64,000 nt of DNA from Candidatus Latescibacterota bacterium. Lineage in GTDB: Bacteria; Latescibacterota; UBA2968. The stretch covers positions 161,605-225,604 of the forward strand of contig JAJDYX010000050.1 of assembly GCA_022824945.1 (NCBI GenBank), read 5' to 3'. Below, in pieces: positions 54,158 through 63,175 of this stretch. Below the pieces are notes generated by a model. The model was not told the DNA's origin. It saw only the letters and a program-made list of their open reading frames with translations, and did not search any database. Numbering within the stretch: the stretch's first letter is position 1; the number at the start of each line of letters is the position of its first letter. Position numbers and translations under genes: made by a program.

Positions 54158-55084
54158 ATGGATGCAAATGGACACGTACAACCGTATATCATCAACAAAA
54201 ATATGGGCAAACCCATGGCTGACTTTGCGCCGGAATTGCCCAAAAAAAATGCCGATGGGGTGCCAATTGTTGAACCGACAGATGAGCAGAAGTATATGTT
54301 TGACGCCGATGGGTGGTTGCTGATTCCGAATGTGCTGAGTGAGGGTGAAGTTGAGGAGATGCGCGAGTGGGTAAAAAGACTGCATTTTGATCCCGAGTCA
54401 TTGCCCGATCATGAGCGCACTATTTTGGCAGGCCCGACGCAGCGTTTGATTGATCATCCAGTTGTGATGGGGATGCTCAACGAATTTACGGCCAATCCTG
54501 CGCTGTCGAGCCAGGAATGCTATGGGTTTAGTCTGGGCACATGTGGTTACTGGTATCGCACTGCGCCGAATAGACGCACTGAAGGACTCAAAGAAGCACG
54601 TGCGTTTAAACCGCACAATGGCAATGGACTATATCGCCTTCCCGGTGATGTTCATTTTTACAATTCTTTTCCGGGAAAGAGTTTTTGCCCGCACATGCGT
54701 GTGGTGTGGGAATTGAATCCGGTCAAGTACAAACAGGGTGGTACTTTGTTGGTGTCGGGCAGTCACAAGGCTGTTTACACTGCGCCCGATGAAATTCAAG
54801 ATCCCGATTCGGATGTGTGGACAACCTATGAATGTGAACCTGGATCTCTGCTGTTTTTTGCTGAAGCGACAACCCACAGTGCGCATCCGTGGACAAATGA
54901 AGAAAACGATCGGATTGCTGTTCCAACACTCTACAATCAGGTAGATGGAGGATTTGCTGAAGCGCTGAAGCCCGATGAAAAACTTCTGGAATCTATGCCG
55001 CCTTTGCGTCGGACGTTATTTCGAGACCGATATGTTGCAAACAATGTTGTTGGTGCGGACTTTAAGCGTTTGTGGAGAGTTTGA
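54158..55084 (+). CDS. PhyH-like protein with altered iron motif (copy 2)
   Basis: 308 residues from ATG54158, 7 bases after AGGAG. Tandem paralog of the gene 42 bases upstream, sharing PHNGNGLYR, PGKSF, RVVWELNPVKYKQGG, SGSHKA, TTHSAHPWTNEENDRIA and the start INKNMGKPMADF. The expected iron-binding H-x-D is replaced by GDVHFYN. The 2-oxoglutarate Arg and distal His are kept. The pair may form a heterodimer or act on related substrates. It ends 13 bases inside the next gene's open frame but that gene starts later. Confidence 0.8.
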   Translation: MDANGHVQPYIINKNMGKPMADFAPELPKKNADGVPIVEPTDEQKYMFDADGWLLIPNVLSEGEVEEMREWVKRLHFDPESLPDHERTILAGPTQRLIDHPVVMGMLNEFTANPALSSQECYGFSLGTCGYWYRTAPNRRTEGLKEARAFKPHNGNGLYRLPGDVHFYNSFPGKSFCPHMRVVWELNPVKYKQGGTLLVSGSHKAVYTAPDEIQDPDSDVWTTYECEPGSLLFFAEATTHSAHPWTNEENDRIAVPTLYNQVDGGFAEALKPDEKLLESMPPLRRTLFRDRYVANNVVGADFKRLWRV

Positions 55085-55101
55085 ATAATGAAGGGATTTA
55101 C

Positions 55102-56103
55102 ATGAAAATCGTATGTTTGATTACACTATTTCTGGTGTCTGCTTTGTATGAAGGGATAGATGCGATGGATCATGCTGTGGATGAGATCCCTGAAATGCCA
55201 GTTTTGCCAAAAGGCCCAAAGCCCAAGAATTGGCGTGAGGTTCGGGCAGTTTTAGAGCCGTTGGGATATCAGATTCGACGGCCCAATCTCAAACCTTTTG
55301 AAGGGCAGCGGATTGAATATGACCGCGTTTATGCCGCGTATGGTGAACGGCAGATGAAGCTGGATTTGTTTCTGCCGGAGAATGGGCATGCGCCTCTTGT
55401 TGTGCTCATTCACGGTGGCGGCTGGCACTCGGGAAATAAAAAGGGTTGTCACAATCAGGCAATTTGGCTGAGCAGACGTGGATACGCAGCCGCTGCAATC
55501 GAATATCGTCTTTCGGGCGAAGCACAGTTTCCCGCTGCTATTTACGACTGTAAAGCAGCTATTCGATGGCTGAGGAAAAATGCCGACAAATTTGGTTACG
55601 ATGTCAATCGCATCGCTGTTTGGGGAGGTTCTGCAGGTGCTCATCTGGCGGCTCTTTCAGCAACTGCGGGTCCTGAGGCTGATCTGGAAGGACCTGGAGC
55701 CGATGTTTCTGTGTCCAGCGCTGTTCAGGCGGGGATCGTTATTTCAGGACCTACACATTTGACCGCTGAACGTATTCAGCGTCGTACTCGTGGGGGCGAT
55801 CCCAATTATCAACGCTTTTTGGGGGGCTCTTATGACGAAAAGCCCGATCTCTATCGGCAAGCATCTCCTGCGACGTGGGTGAATGAAAATACACCACCTA
55901 TTCTGTTTTTCGGAGAAAATTCAGTCCGAACGTTTGATGCCATTCGAGAACGTATGGATGACCTGGGCGTGCCCAATGAGGCTCTGGCGCTTACAGGTGG
56001 GATTCACGGTACGTGGAATTGGCTGCCTTGGTTTGATGTGACAATGATTCACGTGGATCGGTTTTTGCAACGAACTTTTAAAAAGACCAGGATGCAAAAA
56101 TAA
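55102..56103 (+). CDS. exported alpha/beta hydrolase (BD-FAE-type esterase)
   Basis: 333 residues from ATG55102 behind AAGGGATTTAC. A signal peptide (MKIVCLITLFLVSALYEGIDA) suggests export. The oxyanion motif HGGGWHSG is near residue 112-119 and the nucleophile Ser is in WGGSAGAHLAA near residue 175-185. The acid is in the FFGENSVRTFDAI region and the base His in GGIHGTWNW. It would act on ester bonds, for example acetyl groups on polysaccharide. It sits between the PhyH-like pair and an SDR gene. Confidence 0.87.
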   Translation: MKIVCLITLFLVSALYEGIDAMDHAVDEIPEMPVLPKGPKPKNWREVRAVLEPLGYQIRRPNLKPFEGQRIEYDRVYAAYGERQMKLDLFLPENGHAPLVVLIHGGGWHSGNKKGCHNQAIWLSRRGYAAAAIEYRLSGEAQFPAAIYDCKAAIRWLRKNADKFGYDVNRIAVWGGSAGAHLAALSATAGPEADLEGPGADVSVSSAVQAGIVISGPTHLTAERIQRRTRGGDPNYQRFLGGSYDEKPDLYRQASPATWVNENTPPILFFGENSVRTFDAIRERMDDLGVPNEALALTGGIHGTWNWLPWFDVTMIHVDRFLQRTFKKTRMQK

Positions 56104-56176
56104 TAGAGAACACAATTGGAATTGCTTGCGGTCGCATGACTTGTGACCGCTTTATTGTTGGGGAGGAATATAATCC

Positions 56177-56926
56177 ATGAACGCACAAATGCCGTCCGAT
56201 GCGGCGACCATAGATGCATTTGTCGAAAATGTAGCTGGACAGACGGTGATTGTCACGGGTTCGAATCGTGGCATTGGACTTGGCTGGGTAAAGCATTATC
56301 TGAATGCAGGTGATTCAGTCATTGCCACTTGTCGGACGCCTGAAGAAGCGACGGACCTGATTGCCCTGAAGGAAGAATATGGCAACAAGCTGTTGATCGT
56401 GCAGTTGGAGTTGGCAAACGAAGAGGATTTCAAGCGGTTGGGTGATGCACTGGCTGATCGCAATGTGTGTATTGATATTGCGATCAATAATGCTGGCTCA
56501 GGTAGTGGAAAACCATTTGGCGAGTGGGACTCGGAGAGTTTTGCGATTACTTTCGAGGTGCATACGATTGGTTCTGCTTTGTTTGCGCAGATGGTTACGC
56601 CACTGCTGAACGATGGGGCAAAGATGGTGCTGACCTCTTCTGGTGTGGGCAGTATTACGCGCGCAAATCGCCAAAACGAAATGGATGCTTACGCCATTGC
56701 CAAAGCAGGGGTCAATATGCTTGCCCGGCGATTGTCTGTCAGGCTCGCCGACCGCAATATTATGGTGGTTGCTGTCACACCCGGGTCCGTGCTTACCGGT
56801 ATGAATCCAAACGGTACGATTTCCGTAGAGGAATCCGTTGGGCTGATGTCCCGCACGCTGGACAAGCTGACTATAGAGGACAGCGGTGGCTTTTTTCAGA
56901 ATAATGGCACGGTGGTGCCTTGGTAA
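56177..56926 (+). CDS. short-chain dehydrogenase/reductase
   Basis: 249 residues. The cofactor loop is TGSNRGIGLGW near residue 27-37, and catalytic Ser and Tyr-x3-Lys are in TSSGVGS and DAYAIAKAGVN. NNAGSGSGK is the structural motif. Lacks the usual 'DG' C-terminal motif, having GFFQNNGTVVPW. GGGGAGG precedes the ATG. Next to a GH117-like hydrolase gene, which it overlaps only if a TTG start is used there. A role in oxidising a released sugar is possible. Confidence 0.87.
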   Translation: MNAQMPSDAATIDAFVENVAGQTVIVTGSNRGIGLGWVKHYLNAGDSVIATCRTPEEATDLIALKEEYGNKLLIVQLELANEEDFKRLGDALADRNVCIDIAINNAGSGSGKPFGEWDSESFAITFEVHTIGSALFAQMVTPLLNDGAKMVLTSSGVGSITRANRQNEMDAYAIAKAGVNMLARRLSVRLADRNIMVVAVTPGSVLTGMNPNGTISVEESVGLMSRTLDKLTIEDSGGFFQNNGTVVPW

Positions 56927-56943
56927 GGAAGACAATTAAAGAA

Positions 56944-58059
56944 ATGGCAGATAGAACAGAGGATGCCTTGAGTGCGGCGATGCAACGGCACAAGTGTGAT
57001 GATAGTGAGAATGAGCTATATACCCGTTTCCGCTATTCGCCGGTTGAAGGGCTTGGTTATGAGCTTGGTGTGGGGCGGAGAGATCCGAGTTCTATTATCA
57101 AGGTTGGCGATTTTTATTATGTCTGGTACACACATTGCACCGATACAAGATATAAATGGTTGAATGCAGACTTGTGGTATGCGACCAGTCCCGATGGGTA
57201 TGTATGGACAGAACGTGGCCCTGCCGTGGAGCGTGGCCCTGCAGGTGCTTGGGATGATTACAGTGTGTTTACTTGCAATATTATGGTGACGGGAGGGAAA
57301 TATTATCTGGTTTATCAGGCCGAGAGCATGCCAGAACGCGGTTTGGGCATTAATGTGGTCGGGATGGCAAAAGCAGATTCGCCGGATGGGCCGTGGGAGA
57401 AGTTGCCTGAGCCAGTCTTGGAAACCGCGCCTGATGGAAAATTTGAAGTGCCAGATCTCGATCAGGTACACAAGCAGATTGTTATTGAAAAGGGATCGTG
57501 GGACAGCAAGGCGGTTCATGATCCAGGCCTTTTGGTGCGCGATGGCAAGTACTGGCTCTATTACAAAGGGCATGGGATTGGAGATACTATGTTTGCCGAT
57601 TCAAAGTGGGGCGTGGCGATTGCTGATCACCCTGAGGGGCCTTATGAGAAACATCCGCTGAATCCAATTACAAATAGTGGGCATGAAGTGTGGGTTTGGC
57701 CCTGGAAGACAGGTGTAGCGGCCATGGTTGATTGGGCGGGACCTGAGAAGGGATCAATTCAGTACGCGGAGGATGGCTTGAACTTTGAGGTGATGGCAAC
57801 GCTGGAAGATATTCCACCTGCAGGAGGGGCTTATATTCCCGATAAGTTTACAGATACAAAAGAGGGCAAAGGGTTTAGCTGGGGGCTGTGTCATTACGGG
57901 CGGTCCGACTGGAATTTTCTGGTGCGCTTTGATTGTGATCTGGAAAGAGGACGGGAAAAACAGCTTGCATGGTCTTATTTCCAGCACTACAGCACGATCC
58001 GCGATGTGATGGTTAATCCAGGAAGATTCAATGTGCCACCAGAGGCGTTGCTGGGATGA
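56944..58059 (+). CDS. glycoside hydrolase, GH117-like (five-bladed beta-propeller)
   Basis: 371 residues from ATG56944; a TTG at 56920 inside the previous gene is less likely. Family features: YELGVGRRDPSSIIKVGDFYYVWYT near residue 44-68 with the Asp of the first blade, AVHDPGLLVRDGKYWLYYKG for the second, and SGHEVWVW with the His-Glu pair used as acid and helper in GH117. GH117 enzymes release 3,6-anhydro-L-galactose from neoagaro-oligosaccharides. No signal peptide, so it would act in the cytoplasm on imported oligosaccharides. It could also be of the related GH43-type clan. Confidence 0.78.
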   Translation: MADRTEDALSAAMQRHKCDDSENELYTRFRYSPVEGLGYELGVGRRDPSSIIKVGDFYYVWYTHCTDTRYKWLNADLWYATSPDGYVWTERGPAVERGPAGAWDDYSVFTCNIMVTGGKYYLVYQAESMPERGLGINVVGMAKADSPDGPWEKLPEPVLETAPDGKFEVPDLDQVHKQIVIEKGSWDSKAVHDPGLLVRDGKYWLYYKGHGIGDTMFADSKWGVAIADHPEGPYEKHPLNPITNSGHEVWVWPWKTGVAAMVDWAGPEKGSIQYAEDGLNFEVMATLEDIPPAGGAYIPDKFTDTKEGKGFSWGLCHYGRSDWNFLVRFDCDLERGREKQLAWSYFQHYSTIRDVMVNPGRFNVPPEALLG

Positions 58060-58091
58060 TAGAAATTTGAAGCTGTACTTTTAGAGATGAT

Positions 58092-59201
58092 ATGAGCGAA
58101 ATCGTTAAGATAAGAACGCGGCTGTTCGAGGTGCCATTGGCGGAGGTGCTTGTCGATGCCAAGCATGGCGACCATAGTCACTTCGAATTGATTACCGTTA
58201 CGATAACACTTGTGGATGGGTACGAGGGGACTGGGTACACTTATACCGGTGGTCGCGGTGGCAGGTCGATTAAGGCCATGATTGACGCGGACTTGGCTCC
58301 CCGGTTGATTGGCAGGGATGGCGCGGATGTGGAAGAGATCAACGATTGGTGCGAATGGTATATTCATTACGTCGGTCGTGGCGGGGTCTCGTCATTTGCG
58401 ATATCGGCGATCGACATTGCTCTTTGGGATATCCGCTGCAAACGCAAAGATCTGCCCTTGTGGAGAGTCGCGGGTGGCGCGAGTGCGAGTTGCAAGGCCT
58501 ATGGTGGAGGCATTGATCTGAATTTTCCACTCCCGAAACTTCTCGATAACATCCGTCGCTATCTCGACAAGGGTTTCAATGGGGTCAAGATCAAGGTCGG
58601 ACAACCCACCCTGGATGAAGATGTAGAGCGGGTCCAGGCGGTTCGAGAGTTTATTGGTCCCGATATTGCTTTCATGGTCGATGCGAACTACTCGATGAGT
58701 GTCGAGTGCGCTATTGAGGCGGCTAACCGATTTAAGGCGTTCGATATCCTGTGGTTTGAGGAGCCTACGCTTCCAGACGACTATCTGGGTTATGCCGAGA
58801 TTGCCGATGCTACGGGAGTGCCTTTATCGATGGGCGAGAACCTTCATACGATACATGAATTTGGCTATGCTTTTGAACAGGCTAAGCTCTCTTATATTCA
58901 GCCCGATGCTTCCAATTGTATGGGGATTACGGGCTGGCTGAAGGTTGCCGAATTGTCGCGTAAGTACAAAGTCCCAATATGCTCTCATGGCATGCAGGAG
59001 TTGCACGTCAGCCTGGTTTCAGCGCAACCCAATGCAAGTTGGATGGAATACCATAGCTTTCCAATTGACGAGTACACGAAGCGTCCGTTGAAGATCGAAA
59101 AACACCGGGCGATTGCGCCTGATGATCCGGGAATCGGCGTAGAATTCGACTGGTCCAAACTCGAATCTTATTGCGTCTCTGATTTGGCATTCGGCGAATA
59201 A
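58092..59201 (+). CDS. enolase superfamily enzyme (mandelate racemase/muconate lactonizing type)
   Basis: 369 residues. The KxK motif is in GVKIKVGQP near residue 163-171, metal ligands are Asp in VDANYS, Glu in WFEEPT and Glu in MGENLH, and the His base is in ICSHGMQEL. A Lys plus His pair places it in the mandelate racemase group; sugar acid dehydratases and 3,6-anhydro-L-galactonate cycloisomerase are members. Following a GH117-like gene by 32 bases, the last is an attractive guess but not proved. The cytoplasmic enzyme needs Mg2+. Confidence 0.88.
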   Translation: MSEIVKIRTRLFEVPLAEVLVDAKHGDHSHFELITVTITLVDGYEGTGYTYTGGRGGRSIKAMIDADLAPRLIGRDGADVEEINDWCEWYIHYVGRGGVSSFAISAIDIALWDIRCKRKDLPLWRVAGGASASCKAYGGGIDLNFPLPKLLDNIRRYLDKGFNGVKIKVGQPTLDEDVERVQAVREFIGPDIAFMVDANYSMSVECAIEAANRFKAFDILWFEEPTLPDDYLGYAEIADATGVPLSMGENLHTIHEFGYAFEQAKLSYIQPDASNCMGITGWLKVAELSRKYKVPICSHGMQELHVSLVSAQPNASWMEYHSFPIDEYTKRPLKIEKHRAIAPDDPGIGVEFDWSKLESYCVSDLAFGE

Positions 59202-59208
59202 GGTAATC

Positions 59209-60321
59209 TCATGGTGAAATTCGCAATTTGCCGAAATGAATATGGGTACGCGGCGTGTCTGATGTGCCGCTGTCCCACACGCAACGGAAGTCACCCGGTG
59301 CAATTTCAATAAGTGTGGGATAAGAGTTCTTAATCCCGGCATGGTAGAAGGTCTTTTCTTCGCTCCAGGTGTCTCCGGGAATTTTTGTTTTGTACCGCAG
59401 AGAAGTCCGCCCTCCGTTGGGAAATCCCGGTGCTTTTACTCTTTGGGGAGGCCCATCGCTGTACACATAGATATGCGTGCCATTCGAGGATCGGCCAAAG
59501 AAAGCCTTTGATTTGGCGTTGTGCAGGTCGGGTTCGGGTTTGGCGACACGCCAGGTACGGCCACCGTCACGGCTCATGCTTGAATAGGCTCTGGGAGGGT
59601 CCGTTGTGCGATCGGTTTCGTCGTAATCGGCAGTTCGCATGACAATCCACAGTTCCTCTGGTGTTTCTCCCGGCGCGATATTCCCCTCATGCAGGAAAAC
59701 ACGGGCATTGGTGGGTTGGGGAATATAGGCTTCGAGCTTCCACTCCAGCAGGCTAGTACTGCTGAGAACGAAGTGGTCGCGCGAACCACGGGGGTCTTCC
59801 TGTAGCGTGTTGCGATGGGCTGGTAGCAGAAATTTGTGTGTCGAGTCGGTCTCCGTGGTTACGATGGTTGAGCATGTAATCAGCGGCCCTGCATAGTGCA
59901 TCGCCAGTTCCACCTGTGTCCAGGAATAACCACCATCTGCGGTGAATGCACCGACCAGTTGAGATTCTTCGCTGTTCTTCTGGGCTATCGGGCAGCGCAT
60001 CGCAAAGCACCAGATTACGTCCTGTCCGGGAGCGCGGTAAAGGACTGGGTTCGCGTAGGCAAACTGCACCATGCCCTGACGCTGATGATGATCGAAGATC
60101 GTCACTGGCTCTTCCCAGGTGTCCCCATCGTCGGTTGAGAGCGTCGCGAGAATGTCTCCCATGTCTTTCTTGCCGTTGACCATCGCTCCGAAGGCCACAA
60201 TGAGATGCCTCTTCTTCTGCCCCGGAATAATGACCGGTTGCCATATTCGCCAGGCCTGCGGATGCTGCTCAACTCGACGAACTACGCGAAGGTCTGTAAT
60301 ATCTCCTCGATAATCCAGCAT
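59209..60321 (-). CDS. sialidase-like BNR-repeat protein
   Basis: 370 residues. Asp-box motifs are STDDGDTWEE, TADGGYSWTQ and SRDGGRTWRV, with a likely six-bladed propeller. N-terminal PQAWRIWQPVIIPG and Arg residues such as those near WIVMRTADYDE recall the sialidase catalytic arginines. There is no signal peptide. It is on the minus strand between two plus-strand genes, so it is a separate transcription unit. Members named exo-alpha-sialidase in this kind of genome often have unknown activity. Confidence 0.8.
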   Translation of the reverse strand: MLDYRGDITDLRVVRRVEQHPQAWRIWQPVIIPGQKKRHLIVAFGAMVNGKKDMGDILATLSTDDGDTWEEPVTIFDHHQRQGMVQFAYANPVLYRAPGQDVIWCFAMRCPIAQKNSEESQLVGAFTADGGYSWTQVELAMHYAGPLITCSTIVTTETDSTHKFLLPAHRNTLQEDPRGSRDHFVLSSTSLLEWKLEAYIPQPTNARVFLHEGNIAPGETPEELWIVMRTADYDETDRTTDPPRAYSSMSRDGGRTWRVAKPEPDLHNAKSKAFFGRSSNGTHIYVYSDGPPQRVKAPGFPNGGRTSLRYKTKIPGDTWSEEKTFYHAGIKNSYPTLIEIAPGDFRCVWDSGTSDTPRTHIHFGKLRISP

Positions 60322-60479
60322 TATCTGTCTCCTCTATTTGCGTTCAAATTTTTTTCAATCTAAGATCTGCAGAATCGTCGGCACTTCCAAGCTGAAAATT
60401 ACCCTCTGTCAGATCGCCAATCAATCTAAGGATGGTTGGGCATTGACATTCTACATCACTTTTATATAAGGAGAGCAAT

Positions 60480-61496
60480 ATGACACCCATCAGGCTTGGC
60501 GTTGTTGGTCTTGGTCTTGGTCGATGGATGGTAGAAACTGTAAAGAAAATCGAGGGTGCTCACGTTGTGGCAGCTGCGGAGAATATGCCTGAGCGATTGG
60601 ACGGTATGGGCGGTTCCAAAGCCTACGAGAAGGAAAATGATCTCAAACTTTACGAAGATGCAGACCAGATGATGGATGACGAATCGTTGGACGCGATCGC
60701 ACTTGCGGTGACGCCCAAACATCGCAGGGCGCTGATCGAATCGGCTGGCAACAGGGGCATCCCAATGCTGATCGAGAAGCCCTGGGCAGGGACTGTTAAA
60801 AGTGGAAGAGAGTTGGTTGACTTGTGCAACAGTTTTGATTTGCCCTGTCAGGTCGAATTTCCGATCCGTTGTATGCCTGCAATGGTGCGGTTGCGAGAAC
60901 TCCTGAAAGGCGACCTCGGAAAAGGGTGGATGGCGAATGCCAATCTGATGATGGGTTGGTGCCCGCCTCCAGAAGCACAACACTGGGATCCGGAAAACCA
61001 CAATGGGCTTCTCAACGAGTGCTATGTACATCTTTTCGACACGCTGGCATTTTTACTGGGCAAGCCCAAATCAGTATTCTCATTTGGGGGATCCTTCAGA
61101 GGCCGCCCAATGCCGGATGCGGCAGCAGCAGTGGTTGAGTTTGAATCTGGGGCTTCCGCTTCGCTGACTTGTGGTGGCATTGGTGCTGCTTGTGCTGATG
61201 GCGGACATCTTTTGGATATTTGGACAGAGAACGGACTGGCGCGCATAACTGGCACGCAATGGCTACCGGATACGCTGGAATGGGCACTGAGGGAGGCCAA
61301 CGAATCTACAGTCGAGACGTTTCATGCGCCTGAGCGAATGACTCTGATGGAGTACAATATGCGTGCATTTTTCAATGCGGTCCGAAGTGGTGCCCCCGTA
61401 GCTGCAACACCGGAAGACGGGCTGATTGCAACGGCCATCGCGATGGCTATTCAGGAATCTATTGTTACGGGGAATCGCGTTGCGGTGGACTGTTAG
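60480..61496 (+). CDS. Gfo/Idh/MocA family oxidoreductase
   Basis: 338 residues. VVGLGLGRWMVETVKKIEGA holds the Rossmann GxGxxx, MLIEKPWAG the EKP motif, and HNGLLNECYVHLFDTLAFLLG the substrate-domain motif with His-x3-Asp. AAGGAG precedes the ATG. It may act on a sugar released by enzymes of this cluster. A TTGACA at 60443-60448 with TATAAG at 60465-60470 looks like a promoter, but the transcript would start only about 3 bases before the ATG and exclude the ribosome site, so it is left unannotated. Confidence 0.9.
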   Translation: MTPIRLGVVGLGLGRWMVETVKKIEGAHVVAAAENMPERLDGMGGSKAYEKENDLKLYEDADQMMDDESLDAIALAVTPKHRRALIESAGNRGIPMLIEKPWAGTVKSGRELVDLCNSFDLPCQVEFPIRCMPAMVRLRELLKGDLGKGWMANANLMMGWCPPPEAQHWDPENHNGLLNECYVHLFDTLAFLLGKPKSVFSFGGSFRGRPMPDAAAAVVEFESGASASLTCGGIGAACADGGHLLDIWTENGLARITGTQWLPDTLEWALREANESTVETFHAPERMTLMEYNMRAFFNAVRSGAPVAATPEDGLIATAIAMAIQESIVTGNRVAVDC

Positions 61497-61536
61497 GCAA
61501 ACAGGCAAATCGAAACGGGGTACCGATCAATCCGCT

Positions 61537-62424
61537 CTAACCCAGATCCGGTATCCGCCAGTTGGCATACCAGCGGGAATTTTCAGGGGGTGCTTCATCC
61601 CCACTCTGCATAGAAGCAAAGTCTTTCATCCTGGGGCGGATCTCCTCTTCCCAGATACGCTCAATCTGCCCGTAGGTCAGCGGGGTGTGATTGGGTTTTA
61701 ATCGCTCGTATTCCGTCAGGAGTTCTTTTGCTTTTTCCGAGATATGTGCCGCTGTATCAGCCACCATTTCTTCTCCCGCTCGCCGGCTGGATGTATCCAC
61801 GTAATCGCCCTGGGCGAAATGAGGGCTTGGCTCGTTCGGTCCAGGAAGGCGGGACAGATCTACGCAGTCTGGAGCCACTGCCCACAACAGCGATGTTTCG
61901 CCTCTTCCTGCGTGGCCGCCCATGCCCCGGTCGTCTTTGAACCGGGATTCCCCTGTGCCCATACTCATAACAGAATAGAGTCGGACGGAGACGTGCTGCT
62001 GGAGGATTTCCAGTACAACGGGTACGTCCAGGCGGTGTGGTCCCGAGTGTCCAGAGAAGAGCACGGCTACGTGGAATCCCAGGGCATCGACGGCGCGGAT
62101 GTGATAGCAGAGATTTTTCAAAAAGATCCACGGTGGCACCGCTGTCAGCCATGGGCGAACATTACCCACCCGTTCGTGTGCCCAGGTCCCGTAGCCTCCG
62201 GATTCGTGGCAGTGCCAGTATTCGGGAGGTGCTACAATGCCGCCGAAGGACCGGGCGGCTTGGCACACCACCCCATGTGCCCGCAGCGCATCCAGGCCCA
62301 GGGCGTTCACCGGTCCGTGGGGTTCACACAGACCATAGGGTAGATACACCACAGGACAATCCTCAAAAGCGGCTTCCAATTCATCGGGAAACATGCGTTC
62401 CCAGCGGACTTCTCTGCGTTCCAT
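61537..62424 (-). CDS. creatininase family amidohydrolase
   Basis: 295 residues. Metal-binding motifs of the creatininase fold are visible: LCEPHGPVNALGLD near residue 32-45 (Glu, His, Asp), VLFSGHSGPH near 125-134, and GGHAGRGETSLL near 167-178 with the Glu ligand. Members open cyclic amides such as creatinine, or act in riboflavin or mycofactocin paths, and many in environmental bacteria are of unknown substrate. AAGGAG precedes the ATG. On the opposite strand to the oxidoreductase; it ends 41 bases after that gene. Confidence 0.85.
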   Translation of the reverse strand: MERREVRWERMFPDELEAAFEDCPVVYLPYGLCEPHGPVNALGLDALRAHGVVCQAARSFGGIVAPPEYWHCHESGGYGTWAHERVGNVRPWLTAVPPWIFLKNLCYHIRAVDALGFHVAVLFSGHSGPHRLDVPVVLEILQQHVSVRLYSVMSMGTGESRFKDDRGMGGHAGRGETSLLWAVAPDCVDLSRLPGPNEPSPHFAQGDYVDTSSRRAGEEMVADTAAHISEKAKELLTEYERLKPNHTPLTYGQIERIWEEEIRPRMKDFASMQSGDEAPPENSRWYANWRIPDLG

Positions 62425-62542
62425 GGTTCAGACTCCTTATTTTGATCGCATTGTGCGATATTTCAAAGATCTCCGAATTATCTCATACCTGCTCTAATTC
62501 ATTCTTCTGCAAGGCATTATAGCTCGTTCATGGATAACCAAT

Positions 62543-62857
62543 CTATTGCGATACGAGCATTTTGGCAAGTTCGGATTTGGTGACCCCAAGCGCGAAGAGG
62601 GATCGAATCAATAGATCTACAGAAACAGAGGGGTCGCCCGCTTCGATTTTGGCAACACGAGATTGGCTGGATTTGAGGCATTTGGCCAGTTGTGTTTGAG
62701 TCAAATTTTCTCGCTCACGGCATTGACGCACTTTCTTGCTCAACGTGATTTTGAGATCAATGTAAGCGGCTTCTTCTTTAGTCAGGCTCAGAAAATCGTC
62801 TGTTGAACCCACACGCCATCCGGCAGCCTCGAGAAGTTTTTTCTTTTTTGTATTCAT
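62543..62857 (-). CDS. Xre-type regulator, orphan HigA-like antitoxin
   Basis: 104 residues. The N-terminus is charged and hydrophilic, with LTKEEAAYIDLKITLSKKVRQCRE, and the helix-turn-helix is NLTQTQLAKCLKSSQSRVAKIEAGDPSVS near residues 51-79, followed by LLIRSLFALGVTKSELAKML. The arrangement resembles antitoxins of HigBA-type or related modules. A perfect palindrome at 62898-62921 lies 40 bases upstream and should be its operator. No toxin-like open frame accompanies it on either side, so it may be an orphan, or have lost its toxin. Confidence 0.82.
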   Translation of the reverse strand: MNTKKKKLLEAAGWRVGSTDDFLSLTKEEAAYIDLKITLSKKVRQCRERENLTQTQLAKCLKSSQSRVAKIEAGDPSVSVDLLIRSLFALGVTKSELAKMLVSQ

Positions 62858-63175
62858 GAGTCATCCTATCGAATCGTAATATTGTAGCCGTTAAAAAATA
62901 TATGTCAAATATGACATATATCAAAGGATTTTATCTTGAAGTGGAAGGGACCACTTCCCTGTCCATTGTTTTTTATAATTGTTTTTCTTGCCATTTGCTA
63001 AAAAATAACAATAATTCTCATTTGATAACCATTTTTCCGGGATGTACTATGGCTAAACACCACCAAAATCAATCGCTATAACGGATGAAGAAATCGATAC
63101 TTCGGAGATTGCGCGTGCGAACCGCGATTTCTTGCGCGGTCTGTATTCGACAATCAAGTCCAGGAGTACAAATTG
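62858..63175. other. intergenic region: operator, hairpin and frameshifted antitoxin-like remnant
   Basis: The 318 bases between the orphan Xre gene and the metzincin hold the operator palindrome at 62898-62921, a small hairpin GAAGTGG/CCACTTC at 62938-62957, and the antitoxin-like remnant at 63049-63176. I see no other gene. The rest is AT-rich. Confidence 0.6.
62898..62921. promoter_or_regulatory. operator palindrome of the Xre-type regulator
   Basis: ATATATGTCA at 62898-62907 is exactly mirrored by TGACATATAT at 62912-62921 around AATA. It lies 41 bases before the regulator's ATG, in the region of a promoter for the minus strand, so autoregulation is likely. Confidence 0.7.
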
